From the NCBI GenBank assembly GCA_963422445.2, contig OY729512.2:4650001-4714000 (forward strand): DNA of 64,000 nucleotides. The letters are read 5' to 3'. Shown here piece by piece: positions 27,499 through 37,358 of the stretch. The notes under the pieces are model-generated. The model saw only the letters and a program-made list of their open reading frames with translations, did no database searches and was not told the origin of the DNA. Position numbers and translations under genes: made by a program. Each line of letters opens with the position of its first letter. The stretch's first letter is position 1. This stretch comes from G963422445 sp963422445 (GTDB taxonomy: Bacteria > Pseudomonadota > Alphaproteobacteria > Thalassobaculales > Thalassobaculaceae).

Positions 27499-30400
27499 AT
27501 GACGGGAACAAATACAAAGCTCACCGCGGCGGTCGAGGCCTATTTCGCCGATCTCCGGCGGGTGCGCGCCTCGGGCGGCGCGACCGGGGAGCGGTCGAGC
27601 TACGGGCCGCTCGCCAATCTTCTGAACGCCGTCGGCACGGCGCTCAAGCCCAAGGTGTTCTGTGTCGGCGAACTCGCCGATCAGGGCGCGGGCCATCCCG
27701 ACTTCGGCCTCTACGCGGCGAAGCAGGTGCAGCGGGGCCGCCCGCGCGAGGGCCAGACGCCGGAGCGCGGCGTGGTCGAGGTGAAGGCGGCGGACGACGA
27801 TGCCTGGCTCACGGCTTCGAGCGATCAGGTCAGCCGCTATCGGAGCCGCTATCGTCTGGTGCTGGTAACCAACACGCGCGACTTCGTTCTGGTGGGCGAG
27901 GACGAGGCGGGCCGCCCGGCGAAACTGGAGACGTTCCGGCTGGCCGACAACGCCGAAGCGTTCACCCGCCGGTTGGCAAAGCCGCGCGCCTTCGCCCGCG
28001 AGGCCGGCGCGGGTCTTGGCGAGTATCTTGCCCGCGCGCTGTCGCACCGCGCGGCGCTGGCCGAGCCGAAGGACCTGGCCTGGCTGCTCGCCTCCTATGC
28101 ACGTGACGGTCTCGCGCGTGTCGAGGCGGCGGGCGAGGCGCCGGCGCTTGCGATGGTCCGCGCTGCTCTGGAAGAGGCGCTCGGCGTACGTTTCGAAGAC
28201 GAGAAGGGCGCGCGCTTCTTCCGCTCGACGCTGGTGCAGACGCTGTTCTACGGCGTCTTCTCCGCCTGGGTGCTGTGGGCGCGGCAGCTTCCGCCGCCAC
28301 GGGTCGGTTCAACTGGCACGAAGCGGTCTGGCATCTGCGCGCGCCGGTGCTGCGGGCGCTGTTCCAGCAGCTTTCCGATCCCGGACGGCTGCAACCGCTG
28401 GATCTGGTCGAGGTGCTGGACTGGACCGCCGCCGCGCTCGACCGGGTGGACCGCGCGGCCTTCTTCGCCCGCTTCAACGAGGGCGAGGCGGTGCCGTATT
28501 TCTACGAGCCGTTCCTGGAGGCCTTCGACCCCGATCTGCGCAAGCAGCTGGGCGTCTGGTACACGCCTTCCGAAGTGGTCCGCTACATGGTCGCCCGCGT
28601 CGACCGGGCGTTGAAGGACGATCTCGGCATCGCCGACGGTCTCGCGGCGGAGAACGTCTATGTGCTCGACCCCTGCTGCGGGACGGGGGCCTATCTGGCG
28701 GAGGCGCTGCGCCGCATCGCCGCCAACCTCGAAGGACGCGGCCTCGGCGCGCTCGCCGGCGCGCGGGTGAAACAGGCGGCGACGAAGCGCGTGTTCGGTT
28801 TCGAGATCATGCCCGCGCCCTTCGTGGTGGCGCACTTGCAAGTCGGCCTGACCATGCAGGATCTGGATGCGTCCTTGGCCGATGACGGCAACGAACGCGC
28901 CGGCGTCTTCCTCACCAACGCGCTCACCGGCTGGGAACCCCACACGACCAAACCCTTGCCCTTTCCCGAACTGGAGGAAGAGCGCGACCGGGTGGAGAGG
29001 GTGAAGCAGGAGAGTCCGATCCTCGTGATCCTCGGCAACCCGCCCTATAACGGCTTCGCCGGCATGGCGGTGGACGAAGAGCGGGAACTGTCGGAAGCCT
29101 ACCGGACGACGAAGCGCGTGCGCCGGCCCGAGGGCCAGGGGCTGAACGACCTCTATGTCCGCTTCTTCCGCATGGCGGAACGGCGCATCGCCGAGAAGAC
29201 GGGGCGCGGCGTGGTCTGCTTCATCTCCAACTATTCGTGGCTCGACGGGCTGTCGTTCACGGGGATGCGGGAACGCTATCTCGAAGCATTCGACGCGGTT
29301 CGTATCGATTGCCTGAACGGCGACAAATACAAGACCGGCAAGGTCGCCCCGGACGGCGCGCCCGACCCGAGCATCTTCTCGACCGAGGGCGACCCGGTCG
29401 GCATCCAGGTCGGGACCGCCATCGCGACTCTGGTGCGCAAGGTCGATCACGCGCCCGCCGAAGCGATCGGCTTCCGGCATCTGTGGGGGCAGGCCAAGCG
29501 GGCGGAACTGCTGGCGACGGCGGAGGCGAAGCCGGACGCGCTCTATGACGACATCGAGCCGGTGCTCCCGCTCGGCCTGCCCTTCGTGCGGACGGCGGTC
29601 AGCGAGGGCTGGTTCGGCTGGCCTTCGCTGCCCGAGCTGTTCCCGGTGTCGTTTCCCGGCGTGAAGACCAGCCGCGACGGGTTCCTCGTCGATATCGATC
29701 CCGATCGGCTCCGGGCGCGCGTCGGCGACTATTTCGACGCAAGCCTGAGTCACGACGAGATCGCCCGGCGCTATCCGGCGGTCATGAAGACCACGGCGAA
29801 GTTCGACGCCCGCACGGTGCGCGACGCACTGCTCGCGCGGGGCGGGCCGGACGAGGCCGGCTTCATGCGCTTCGCCTACCGGCCGTTCGACATCCGCTGG
29901 CTCTACCGGGAAGCGGAGGGCGGTCTGCTCGACCGTCCGCGCGCCGACTACCGACCCCATGTGTTCGAGGGGAATCTGTGGCTATCCGCTGCGCAACATC
30001 TGCGGAAGGATGCGGCAGAACCGCAAGCCTTTTTCACAAGGCATATGGCTTCGCTGCACCTTGTCGAGCGTGGCGCCAACATGTTCCCCGCATGGCTTCG
30101 GGATGACGATCTCGGCGGCAACGGCAACAGCGCGCGCCGTGCCAACCTTTCAGGCGCGGCACAACGCTATCTCGACAGCCTCGGATTGAGCGCCGAAAAC
30201 CTGTTCCACCATGTCCTCGCCACCCTGCTCGATCCCTCCTGGCGGGAGGCCAACGCCGGAGCGCTGCGCATGGAGTGGCCGCGCATCCCGCTTCCAGGCT
30301 GGCCGGACGGCGCGGCCGAAGGCGCGGCGGCAGAACTCGCCCAGTCGGCGGCGAGGGGCCGCGAACTCGCCGCGCTGCTCGATCCCGATATCCCCGTCCC

Positions 30401-30893
30401 CGGCGTTACCATCGGCGCGTTGCGCCCGGAGATCGCCGCCATCGCCGTCCCCGCCACCGTCGGCGGACGCAACATGGCGGGCGGGGATTTCGCGGTGACG
30501 GCGGGATGGGGCCATTTCGGCGCGGGCGACGCCGTCATGCCGGGCCAGGGACGCGCCGTCGAACGCGCCTTCACGCCGGAGGAACGCGCCGCGCTTGCCG
30601 ACACCCTGCCCGCGCTCGGCGCAACGACCTTCGACATCCACCTCAACGCCAACGTCCTGTGGCGCAACATCCCCGCGGCCGTCTGGACCTACCGCCTCGG
30701 CGGCTACCAGGTCCTCAAGAAATGGCTGTCCTAACGCGAACGCGCCATCTTCGGCCGGGTGCTCCACCCCGAGGAAGTCCAGCATGTCACCGACACGGCA
30801 AGAAGGATCGCCGTAATTCTGACGACGGCTTCTCGACCCGGATCCGACGAAGCACCGGAATTCGACTATTCATGCAGGAAGAAGCGATGTTAA
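27499..30893 (+). pseudogene. Type IIG/ISP-like restriction-methylation enzyme, frameshift plus nonsense codon
   Basis: It starts at MTGTNTKLTAAVEAYFADL. A PD-(D/E)XK-like nuclease region (GHPDFGLY, then GVVEVKA) fills about residues 70-100. The frame shifts at about 28280-28310 before GRFNWHEAVWHLRAP. The methylase shows VLDPCCGTGAYLAEAL (motif I) and ILGNPPYNGF (motif IV), then a target-recognition region ending WTYRLGGYQVLKKWLS. A TAA at 30732-30734 replaces the usual Tyr. The family tail (RERAIFGR, HVTDTARRIA) follows in frame to 30893. No helicase domain is present, unlike true type ISP enzymes. Confidence 0.82.
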
Positions 30894-32098
30894 CGAAAGA
30901 ACAGCAAGTGGATATGGTCCACAAATTACGGACTGCACTGGACAGGACCGTCGAGAGTCATCGCCTTACAGGCAGGAAACGGGATATGCATCGCGGAACG
31001 GATATGGCGATCCAATGGGGAACCATCACGCTGAGCTACTCCGGCCTTGAGCAAACGCTGAAATATCTCGTGGCTGTGGAGCGGAAGAGAACCATTGAGT
31101 GCGTCCGCCGTCTACTCGGGAGGGATGGACACGATCTTTCCAAGATCTTCTGTTCCCTCGAAGAAGATACTAAAGAGACCTTGCGAAAACACTACGCTGT
31201 CTATCAGTCACTCCACTCCTATATTGATATACCTGAATTGGATGAATTCCTCTGCGACGTATCCAGCGCGCCGGATGAACAGAAAGATGCAGGCAGGGGC
31301 TACGAACGGTGGCGCTATCTGCTCATAGAGGAAAAACCCGTTCCCCCGAACAGTGCGGAAGCCATGCTGTTCATCTGGAGCACTGCCGTGCGGATTGCGG
31401 AACGCAAGGAGGATCCAGGATTTCCTCTGCGGACGATCGCAGTCGAAATCGACAGGGAACTCCGTTATAGATTGAAGTGCATCCTTCGCAACCCAGAATT
31501 CCAAAACATACGAGCTTGTTACGAGTGGCTCAAGCGCCAAGGTGGCGATCTCAACTTTTATGCAGAATTCCTGTGGAATCATGAGCGCGAACACCCTGAT
31601 ACTTTCGGGGACGCTCCTCAAGAAATCCGGGAAGCGCTCGAATGCTGTCTGGAAGCGCTGGACAAGGAGAAAGAAATGACCCTGAGCCACGACACGTGGC
31701 TTTTCATTGCGCGTGCGCGCGGCCGCACCCCACTGGGGCTGTCCATTCGCTGGAACGATGAATCGGGCAGGTTCGAGAAAGTGCCCTGGAACCTGTGCCC
31801 CATGACCTCTGAAAAATGTCCCGAAGCCGCAATCGAACGTGATTGTTACAACATAACCCGCCGGGATCTGGTCAGGGAGCTTTACCAAGACTTCACCGTG
31901 CGCGAACAGGCTCAGCCCTGGAAGCTAGGACGATGGGCACGCACGGTCTCGGCCGTCAAACATACGGATCAAGGGGAAGAATGGCGTGTCGAAGTCTGGC
32001 AGCGATGGCCTGATGAGAGGATATGGGTGACCTGGCAGGGTGGGGAATCGGAAGCGGCCGAATACCGCAAGTTCCACCTCGGCCTGCAGGACGTCTAG
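30887..32098 (+). CDS. Unknown 403-residue protein next to the restriction gene
   Basis: It starts at ATG 30887 with AGGAAG 5-10 nt upstream and overlaps the ancestral end of the restriction gene. Residues 1-70 look helical (IQWGTITLSYSGLEQTLKYL), somewhat like HEPN-type proteins, but I see no firm RX4-6H motif. The C-terminal third is Trp-rich (WRVEVWQRWPDERIWVTWQGG). Base composition is lower in GC than its neighbours, which suggests separate acquisition. I do not recognise the family. Its position suggests an accessory of the restriction gene. Confidence 0.65.
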   Translation: MLTKEQQVDMVHKLRTALDRTVESHRLTGRKRDMHRGTDMAIQWGTITLSYSGLEQTLKYLVAVERKRTIECVRRLLGRDGHDLSKIFCSLEEDTKETLRKHYAVYQSLHSYIDIPELDEFLCDVSSAPDEQKDAGRGYERWRYLLIEEKPVPPNSAEAMLFIWSTAVRIAERKEDPGFPLRTIAVEIDRELRYRLKCILRNPEFQNIRACYEWLKRQGGDLNFYAEFLWNHEREHPDTFGDAPQEIREALECCLEALDKEKEMTLSHDTWLFIARARGRTPLGLSIRWNDESGRFEKVPWNLCPMTSEKCPEAAIERDCYNITRRDLVRELYQDFTVREQAQPWKLGRWARTVSAVKHTDQGEEWRVEVWQRWPDERIWVTWQGGESEAAEYRKFHLGLQDV

Positions 32099-32182
32099 CT
32101 GAACGGGACGGAGTGACAGCAGAAGGAGGAAAGTTGGCTGTACCCCAAGGGGATTGGGTGGACGTCCTGTCGCCGGGCGCCT

Positions 32183-32371
32183 TTATTGGTCTTGATTACG
32201 CACCAAGTTCATCCGAGCTACGGACACGACACGCAATCGACCTCGATGGCTCGCCGGAGGCCGCAAATCGGCGTCCGGGTCCCGGGAAACGTCGTCGCGT
32301 GGCCTCCTGAACCCCGGTTTCCCGCACCCGGCAGTCGCAAGATGAGCTTGGTGCGTAATCAGGTTATTGGT
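32183..32371. mobile_element. 173-bp MITE with 8-bp target duplication
   Basis: The 23-bp inverted termini are at 32191-32213 and 32341-32363, with two mismatches. They are flanked by the perfect direct repeat TTATTGGT at 32183-32190 and 32364-32371. There is no coding capacity. The termini begin CCTGATTACG (right end, reverse complement), close to the CCTGATTACC terminus of the IS1595-family element at 60784. That family makes 8-bp duplications, so an IS1595-type transposase probably moved it. Confidence 0.82.
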
Positions 32372-32384
32372 TGCGTCAAGTCGT

Positions 32385-33539
32385 TTACACCGTTGTTGCC
32401 ATAGCCGCCGCGATGGCGGCTCCGACCTTCTCGGCCGCTTCGACAAGGTGCGCATCGGCGAGGTGAGCGTAGCCCGCCGTGGTCCGGTGTCGGCGGTGCC
32501 CGAGCAGCTTGCCGACCAGGGGCAGATTCTCGCCCGCCATGACCGCTTGGCTGGCGGCGGTGTGGCGCAGGTCGTGCAGACGCAGGCTGCCGACCTTCGC
32601 ATCCGCGCAGACCGCGCGCCAGCACGCGATGAGGCTGGATTGCCCCCGCGCCTCGGCGTAGCGCGGAAATAGGTGCGCATCCGGGTCGCGCGCACCGGGC
32701 AGCGCGGAGACCTGCGCCCGCGCGGCCTCGCCGAGCGGCGCCGCGCGCGGGCCGGTCTTCGAATCCCGAAGGCTGATGGCGTCCTCGCCGATATCGCGCC
32801 ATCGCAGATTGAGCACTTCGCTGCGGCGGCATCCGGTCAACGTCAGCAGCCGGATCGCGGCGACGGCCTCGGGCCATTGCGCCTCGCGGGCGTCGAGCGC
32901 GCGCCCGAGCCGGCCCAGCTCGTCCGCGTCCAGGAACCGGGCGAGCTTCTTCCTCGGGTTCTTCGCGATGCCGAGACAGGTGGCGCCGCGCTCGCGCAGT
33001 CCCCACTCTTCGGCCCGGAACATCATCGCGCGCAGTATCTCGAAGGCGCGGTTGGCCGCGCCGGGCTTGTCCTTGCTCGCCGCGTCGAACCACGCGGCCA
33101 CATCCTCCGGGCCGATGCGGTCGAGGGGCATTTTGCCGAACGCGGGCAGGATGCGGGCCTTCAGGTAGATACGCACGGTCTTGCGCCCCGAGGGCTTCCA
33201 GTGCGGCTCGCAGCGGCGCAGGTACTCGTCTGCGAACTCCCGGAAGGTCGGAGTCTTCTTCTCGCGCTGGATATCGTCTGCGGGATTGTCGCCCGCGCGG
33301 ATGCGCGCGAGCATGTCGCGGGCGCGGCGGCGGGCCTCCGCAAGCTCCATCTCGCCGTGCCGGGCGATGACGATGCGGCGGCTCCGCCCCTCGATACGGG
33401 TCTGCACAATCCAGACCTTCCGTCCCGACGGGTGGATGCGCAGCCCGAAACCCGGCAGCGACTTGTCGAACAGGAAAGAGTCCTTGGGGCCGAGCTTGCT
33501 CTGGCGGGCGAGGCGCGGCGTGAGGTCAACGGTGGGCAT
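32385..33539 (-). CDS. Tyrosine recombinase (phage-type integrase), second of a tandem pair
   Basis: 384 residues from MPTVDLTPRLARQ. An N-terminal DUF4102-like arm-binding domain (LFDKSLPGFGLRIHPSGRK) is followed by a core-binding domain. The catalytic domain has TGCRRSEVLNLRW (Arg), LRLHDLRHTAASQA (His-x-x-Arg) and LLGHRRHRTTAGYAHL (His and nucleophilic Tyr). All catalytic residues are present. It overlaps the upstream integrase by 14 nt, so the two are co-translated. Confidence 0.93.
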   Translation of the reverse strand: MPTVDLTPRLARQSKLGPKDSFLFDKSLPGFGLRIHPSGRKVWIVQTRIEGRSRRIVIARHGEMELAEARRRARDMLARIRAGDNPADDIQREKKTPTFREFADEYLRRCEPHWKPSGRKTVRIYLKARILPAFGKMPLDRIGPEDVAAWFDAASKDKPGAANRAFEILRAMMFRAEEWGLRERGATCLGIAKNPRKKLARFLDADELGRLGRALDAREAQWPEAVAAIRLLTLTGCRRSEVLNLRWRDIGEDAISLRDSKTGPRAAPLGEAARAQVSALPGARDPDAHLFPRYAEARGQSSLIACWRAVCADAKVGSLRLHDLRHTAASQAVMAGENLPLVGKLLGHRRHRTTAGYAHLADAHLVEAAEKVGAAIAAAMATTV

Positions 33540-34716
33540 GGCTGGCTCCTCCTTCGCGCTCTTCGCCGCTTCCGGCCAGGGCCGCATGGATGCGGTTCGA
33601 CACCCGGTCGGCGGCGTCGGCAACGGACCGGTCGGACAGGTGGACATAGCGCTCCGTGGTCTCGACCAGGGCGTGACCGAGGAGCTTCGCGACGGTCACC
33701 ATGTCCACGCCGTTCATGGCCGCGACCGAAGCCCAGCTATGGCGAAGGTCGTGCAGCCGCAATCCGGGCAGGCCCGCCTCGTTACGGATGCGGGTCCATT
33801 GGTACTCGATATTGTCGATGTGCCGCGTCGGCGGACGGGTCGGAAACAGGAACGGGCAATCCGGGCTATATCGCGGGATGGCGTCGATGACGGCGCGCGC
33901 GGCGCTCGACAGCCAGACCGTGCGCGGTCCGGACTTCGAGTCGGGGAGGTGGATGCGCGTGCCGCGAATCCAGTCCCATTCGAGCGAGACGACTTCGCCG
34001 ACGCGGCATCCTGTGAGCATCAGCAGGCGGATGACGGCGACGGCCTGGGGGCACCAGAACTCGTCGCGGGTGAGCACGGCGTTGAGCCGGGCCATCTCCT
34101 CGACAGTAAGAAACCGCTCCCTGGGCTGCATCCGGTATCGCCTGGTGTTCTTGCAGGGGTTGGAGTTGTGGGAGCGGTATCCCCAGAGCTCGGCCATACG
34201 CATCATCATGGACAGGACGGGCATGGCGCGGTTGGCGGCGCCGGGCCGGTCGGCCATGGAGGCGAACCAGTCCTTGACGTGCTCGACGGCGATGGCGTTC
34301 ACGGTCATATGGCCGAAGGCGGGCAGGATGTACTTGCGGACCATGTAGGCGTTGGACTCCAGGGTCCGGGGCTTCCAGCGCCGGGCCTGCCGGTCGAGGA
34401 ACTCGGCGGCGAAGGCGTCCATCGGCCGGTCCGGCGTCCTGGGTCCGTTGTCGTTCTTCACGGTGTCGAGGAAGGCGGCAATCAGCTTGCGAGCCTCGGC
34501 GCGCGCCTCCGGCACGGTCATGGCGTCGGCGCTGCCGACGGTGGCGTAGCGCCTGCGCCCGCGCACCATGCGGTTGAAGACGAATGTGCACACGCCGGTC
34601 GGCTGCACGGCAAGGCCAAGGCCGGTGACAAGGTCGTCGCGGAGTTCGTACTTCCGGTCGCGGGGTCTGGCGGCGCGGACGCGCCGGGCGAAGGTCGATT
34701 TCGGTTTGTCGCTCAT
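33526..34716 (-). CDS. Tyrosine recombinase (phage-type integrase), first of a tandem pair
   Basis: 396 residues from MSDKPKSTFARRVRAARP. It has the same domain order as its neighbour: an N-terminal arm-binding region (VTGLGLAVQPTGVCTFVFNR), a core-binding domain and a catalytic domain. The catalytic motifs are TGCRVGEVVSLEW, LRLHDLRHSWASVA and LLGHALVETTERYVHL with the Tyr nucleophile. The start lies about 170 bp from the right candidate attachment site. Two adjacent, clearly different integrases may act together or reflect stacked insertions. Confidence 0.93.
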   Translation of the reverse strand: MSDKPKSTFARRVRAARPRDRKYELRDDLVTGLGLAVQPTGVCTFVFNRMVRGRRRYATVGSADAMTVPEARAEARKLIAAFLDTVKNDNGPRTPDRPMDAFAAEFLDRQARRWKPRTLESNAYMVRKYILPAFGHMTVNAIAVEHVKDWFASMADRPGAANRAMPVLSMMMRMAELWGYRSHNSNPCKNTRRYRMQPRERFLTVEEMARLNAVLTRDEFWCPQAVAVIRLLMLTGCRVGEVVSLEWDWIRGTRIHLPDSKSGPRTVWLSSAARAVIDAIPRYSPDCPFLFPTRPPTRHIDNIEYQWTRIRNEAGLPGLRLHDLRHSWASVAAMNGVDMVTVAKLLGHALVETTERYVHLSDRSVADAADRVSNRIHAALAGSGEEREGGASHAHR

Positions 34717-34886
34717 GGTCGCGGATCCCTGTTCGGGCCGCCGCGGCCGGGCGATAATGCAGGAAGCGGCCGCGGCGGCGTTTCTCCGAGGAAGCCGCGC
34801 GGCAGAGCGAGAGGGGATAAGCCGTAAGGCTCTGTAACTAAGCCCGTTTTCTCTTGTTCATGCGAAGGCGGACGCTGGCGGGAAGT

Positions 34887-34911
34887 GCACCGGAGGTGCG
34901 TCGGGTGTGAG
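34887..34911 (+). repeat. Candidate right attachment site of the integrative island
   Basis: The 17-bp core at 34895-34911 is identical to 26381-26397, in the same orientation, with the same GCACC-NNN prefix. It lies next to the integrase pair, as expected for an attachment site. Confidence 0.6.
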
Positions 34912-35182
34912 GAAAACAACCCCTACGGGGGTCGAGAGAGGCTGGGTTTCCCTGCACACCGTTACCGGCTTGGAACGCCGGCGCCGCAAGGGGTTGGAGC
35001 CGTCGCGGCGATTGAGCGAGACGACCGAGCCGCTACACCTGAGCGCGTTCCGCGTTGTCGTCCCGGCAGCACAGGTAACAAAACGTGCCGCACGGTGCAA
35101 GTCGGCGGCGACGTTCGTCACACATGGCGCACCGGAGCCGGTGCGCGGGCCGGTTCGTTACCTCAGAGCACCGCCGCCGCCG

Positions 35183-35224
35183 CACATGTTCCGCAAACCA
35201 GCCGACCGGCGTACACATGTTCCC
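35183..35224 (+). repeat. Paired CACATGTTCC-type motifs, right side
   Basis: CACATGTTCC at 35183 and CACATGTTCCC at 35214, 31 nt apart, matching the left pair in sequence and spacing. The flanking bases CCGCCG and CGCAG are also shared with the left pair. Confidence 0.45.
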
Positions 35225-35654
35225 GCAACGCAGAGATCGGCGGTGCGATCGCCGTTGCTCAAGGCATTGGCTCTCCGTTCACCCGTTACCGCGGACGCAG
35301 AAACGGGCGGCGCATCCGTTACCGTAGCGTCAGTCGCGATTGCGGACATCGGTGGCGTGAACGGAGCCGCGGGCGATCGTGCGAAGCACGCTGCCAGACG
35401 CGGCAACGGCACGGTCCGCACGGGTGCGGGCACGACAGCGGACGGTCGTGCGGATGCCGGTGCGCGGCGAAGCCGTCACCGGCGAGGGCGAGCCAGGCGA
35501 ACGCCATCGCGAGTGCGGCGCGAAGCGCCGACACGAGCATTGCGGAAGTGCCGCGGGCAGTGCGGTGCTGTCCGCACCACCGCACCGGATCGTGGCGGGA
35601 AGGAAGAACGGGCCGCGCCGCTGGATGACGACGCGACCCGCGATGCGCTGTGGC

Positions 35655-36575
35655 CTATGCGACGGCCCGGAGCACCGGGATACCGAGCTGGCGGGCTTTG
35701 TCCACAAGGTTGTCGGTGATGCCGGAGCCGGGGAAGGCGATGACGCCTTTGGGCAGGAGGTTCAGGAGTTCGTCGTTCCTGCGGAAGGGAGCGGCGCGTC
35801 CGTGCTTGTTCCAGTCGGGCTTGCAGACGATCTGGTGGACGCCGTTGCGCTCGGCCCAGCGTGCCGCGATGCGCTCGACGCCGGGTCCGCCGCCGTGCAC
35901 CAGCACCATGTCGGCATATTTGGCGCGGGCCTTGTCGAGGCGTTCGATGACGGCGGCGGGGTTCGCGATGTCCTTGCCGCCGGCGATGGCGACGAGGGTG
36001 CCGCTGGGCAGGTGCGCTTCTGTCTTGCGATCCTTGCGGGCGCGGATGAAGTCGCGGGCGTCGATGGCGGCGGAGGTGAGCTTGCCGGTCTGCGAGACAT
36101 GGCTGCCGTGCCGGGGGCGCCAGACCTCGCCGGTGGCGCTGCGGTAGGCGTCGGCGGCGGTGTCGCGCAGGGTCTCGAAAGCGTCGCGGCGGCGTCCGAG
36201 GTTCTGCGCCCGGTCGGTGACGAGTTCGAGTTCGCGGGCCTTGATTTCGGTGCCATCCTGGGCGCGCGCCAGCTCCTTGAGTTCGGGCGTGAGCCTGTCG
36301 ACGCCGCGGTCGAGGCGCTGGGTCTGGGCATGGAGCATGTTGACGAAGCCCCAGAGCAGGCTCTCGCGTTCGTCGGCAAGCTGCATTCCGTCGGGGCCGA
36401 GGCCTTCGGCGAGGATGCGGAAGGACTCGCTCACGGCCGCAATGGCGTCGTCGGCATCCCAGATGTCGCGGCTGTCGAACTCGCCGCGCTCGGGCGTCGC
36501 GCCGTAGAGGGCGGCCTGCTCACAGACGGTGGCGGTGACGGACTGTTCGGCGAAGGTGTCGGTGTCGAAGGTCAT
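35655..36575 (-). CDS. DUF2493 (SLOG/YspA-like) domain protein, plasmid type
   Basis: 306 residues from MTFDTDTFAEQS, with AAGGAG upstream. The N-terminal two thirds are helical (ESFRILAEGLGPDGMQLADE). The C-terminal domain is a Rossmann-like SLOG fold: GTLVAIAGGKDIANPAAVIE, DMVLVHGGGPGVERIAARWA, VIAFPGSGITDNLVDKARQ. SLOG domains bind nucleotides or their derivatives and are common on plasmids and ICEs. The exact role is unknown. It belongs to a minus-strand block with DUF4326 and ssb genes. Confidence 0.82.
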   Translation of the reverse strand: MTFDTDTFAEQSVTATVCEQAALYGATPERGEFDSRDIWDADDAIAAVSESFRILAEGLGPDGMQLADERESLLWGFVNMLHAQTQRLDRGVDRLTPELKELARAQDGTEIKARELELVTDRAQNLGRRRDAFETLRDTAADAYRSATGEVWRPRHGSHVSQTGKLTSAAIDARDFIRARKDRKTEAHLPSGTLVAIAGGKDIANPAAVIERLDKARAKYADMVLVHGGGPGVERIAARWAERNGVHQIVCKPDWNKHGRAAPFRRNDELLNLLPKGVIAFPGSGITDNLVDKARQLGIPVLRAVA

Positions 36576-36886
36576 GATGATCTCCTTGAGCATCCGGTTG
36601 AACCGTGCGGGGCGTGTGCCCCGCTGTGACGGTCTGTTGGGACACGCTCGCGCAGGGGAGCCACCGGGGCCGCAAGGCATGGCGCGCCGCCGTGCCCAGG
36701 CGCGCCAGCGCCGTTGTCTTGCGAGTCCCGGCCGGAGCGAAGCGGAGGACCCGCGTAGCGGGTTGGCGCACCGAGCAAGCGTGGCACAATGGGCCGTCAC
36801 AGCGGAGAAGCGCTTTCTCTCCACCTGCACGGCCCCTTCTGCGGTGCGGCCTGGCGCGTCGCCTGAAATGGGAGCACGGAGCCGCG
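36576..36886. other. Intergenic stretch between DUF2493 and DUF4326 genes
   Basis: About 310 nt, very GC-rich, with no supported gene. The promoter of the DUF2493 gene should lie near its right edge. Confidence 0.45.
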
Positions 36887-37168
36887 TCACGCATCGGCCC
36901 GCTCCGCCAGGATCCCGGCGGCTGCGCGCGCCAGCATCTGGCCGTGACAGGGCAGCGGCTCGCACCAGCAGGCCAGCCAGCAACCGTCCAGCGCCGCAAG
37001 CTCCTCCAGTGCGATCGCGCCCGCGCGGATGCCGTCGCGGCCGATGCGGAACGGATTGTTCCCCCACTTCGTGCGGCGGTTGATCAGCACGGTGTTGTTG
37101 TGCACCGGGCTGTAGTCCAGCGCCTCGCGCAGTTCGGGTTCGTGCTTCAGATTGACGATCGATTCCAC
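36887..37168 (-). CDS. DUF4326 domain protein
   Basis: 93 residues from a GTG at 37168 preceded by CAGGAGAGAG. The family core is DYSPVHNNTVLINRRTKWGN (Arg-rich site), NPFRIGRDG and LACWCEPLPCHGQMLARAA with the conserved Cys-Trp-Cys. DUF4326 proteins are frequent on phages and conjugative elements; their activity is not established. It sits between ssb and the DUF2493 gene on the same strand. Confidence 0.84.
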   Translation of the reverse strand: MESIVNLKHEPELREALDYSPVHNNTVLINRRTKWGNNPFRIGRDGIRAGAIALEELAALDGCWLACWCEPLPCHGQMLARAAAGILAERADA

Positions 37169-37358
37169 GGTCTCTCTCCTGTCTCCCGATGGGCTTGCCC
37201 GCTCTACCGCTCTCCTCTCCCTCCCGGGCCGCGGACCAGTGGCGAGAACCGGGCGCGGTCGTGCGACGGCCGGACGAGCCTCGCTCCGGTCCCGCAGCAA
37301 AGAAAAAGGCCGACGCACGAGGCGCCGGCCTGAAGTGGAGGAAGATGGAAGCGACGGC

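Larger units (their letters stand above)
34717..35654. other. Non-coding stretch right of the integrases
   Basis: About 940 nt with no supported gene. It holds the right candidate attachment site, a pair of CACATGTTCC motifs, and five GTTACC/GGTAAC hexamers at 34961, 35074, 35157, 35285 and 35318. A long plus-strand open frame (34907-35719) is Arg-rich and motif-free, so I treat it as chance in GC-rich DNA. Confidence 0.55.

Noticed and set aside
34907..35719. Long plus-strand open frame of 270 codons right of the integrases
   Set aside because: Arg/Ala-rich, no motif, overlaps the end of the DUF2493 gene on the other strand, and the region is very GC-rich, so long open frames arise by chance.
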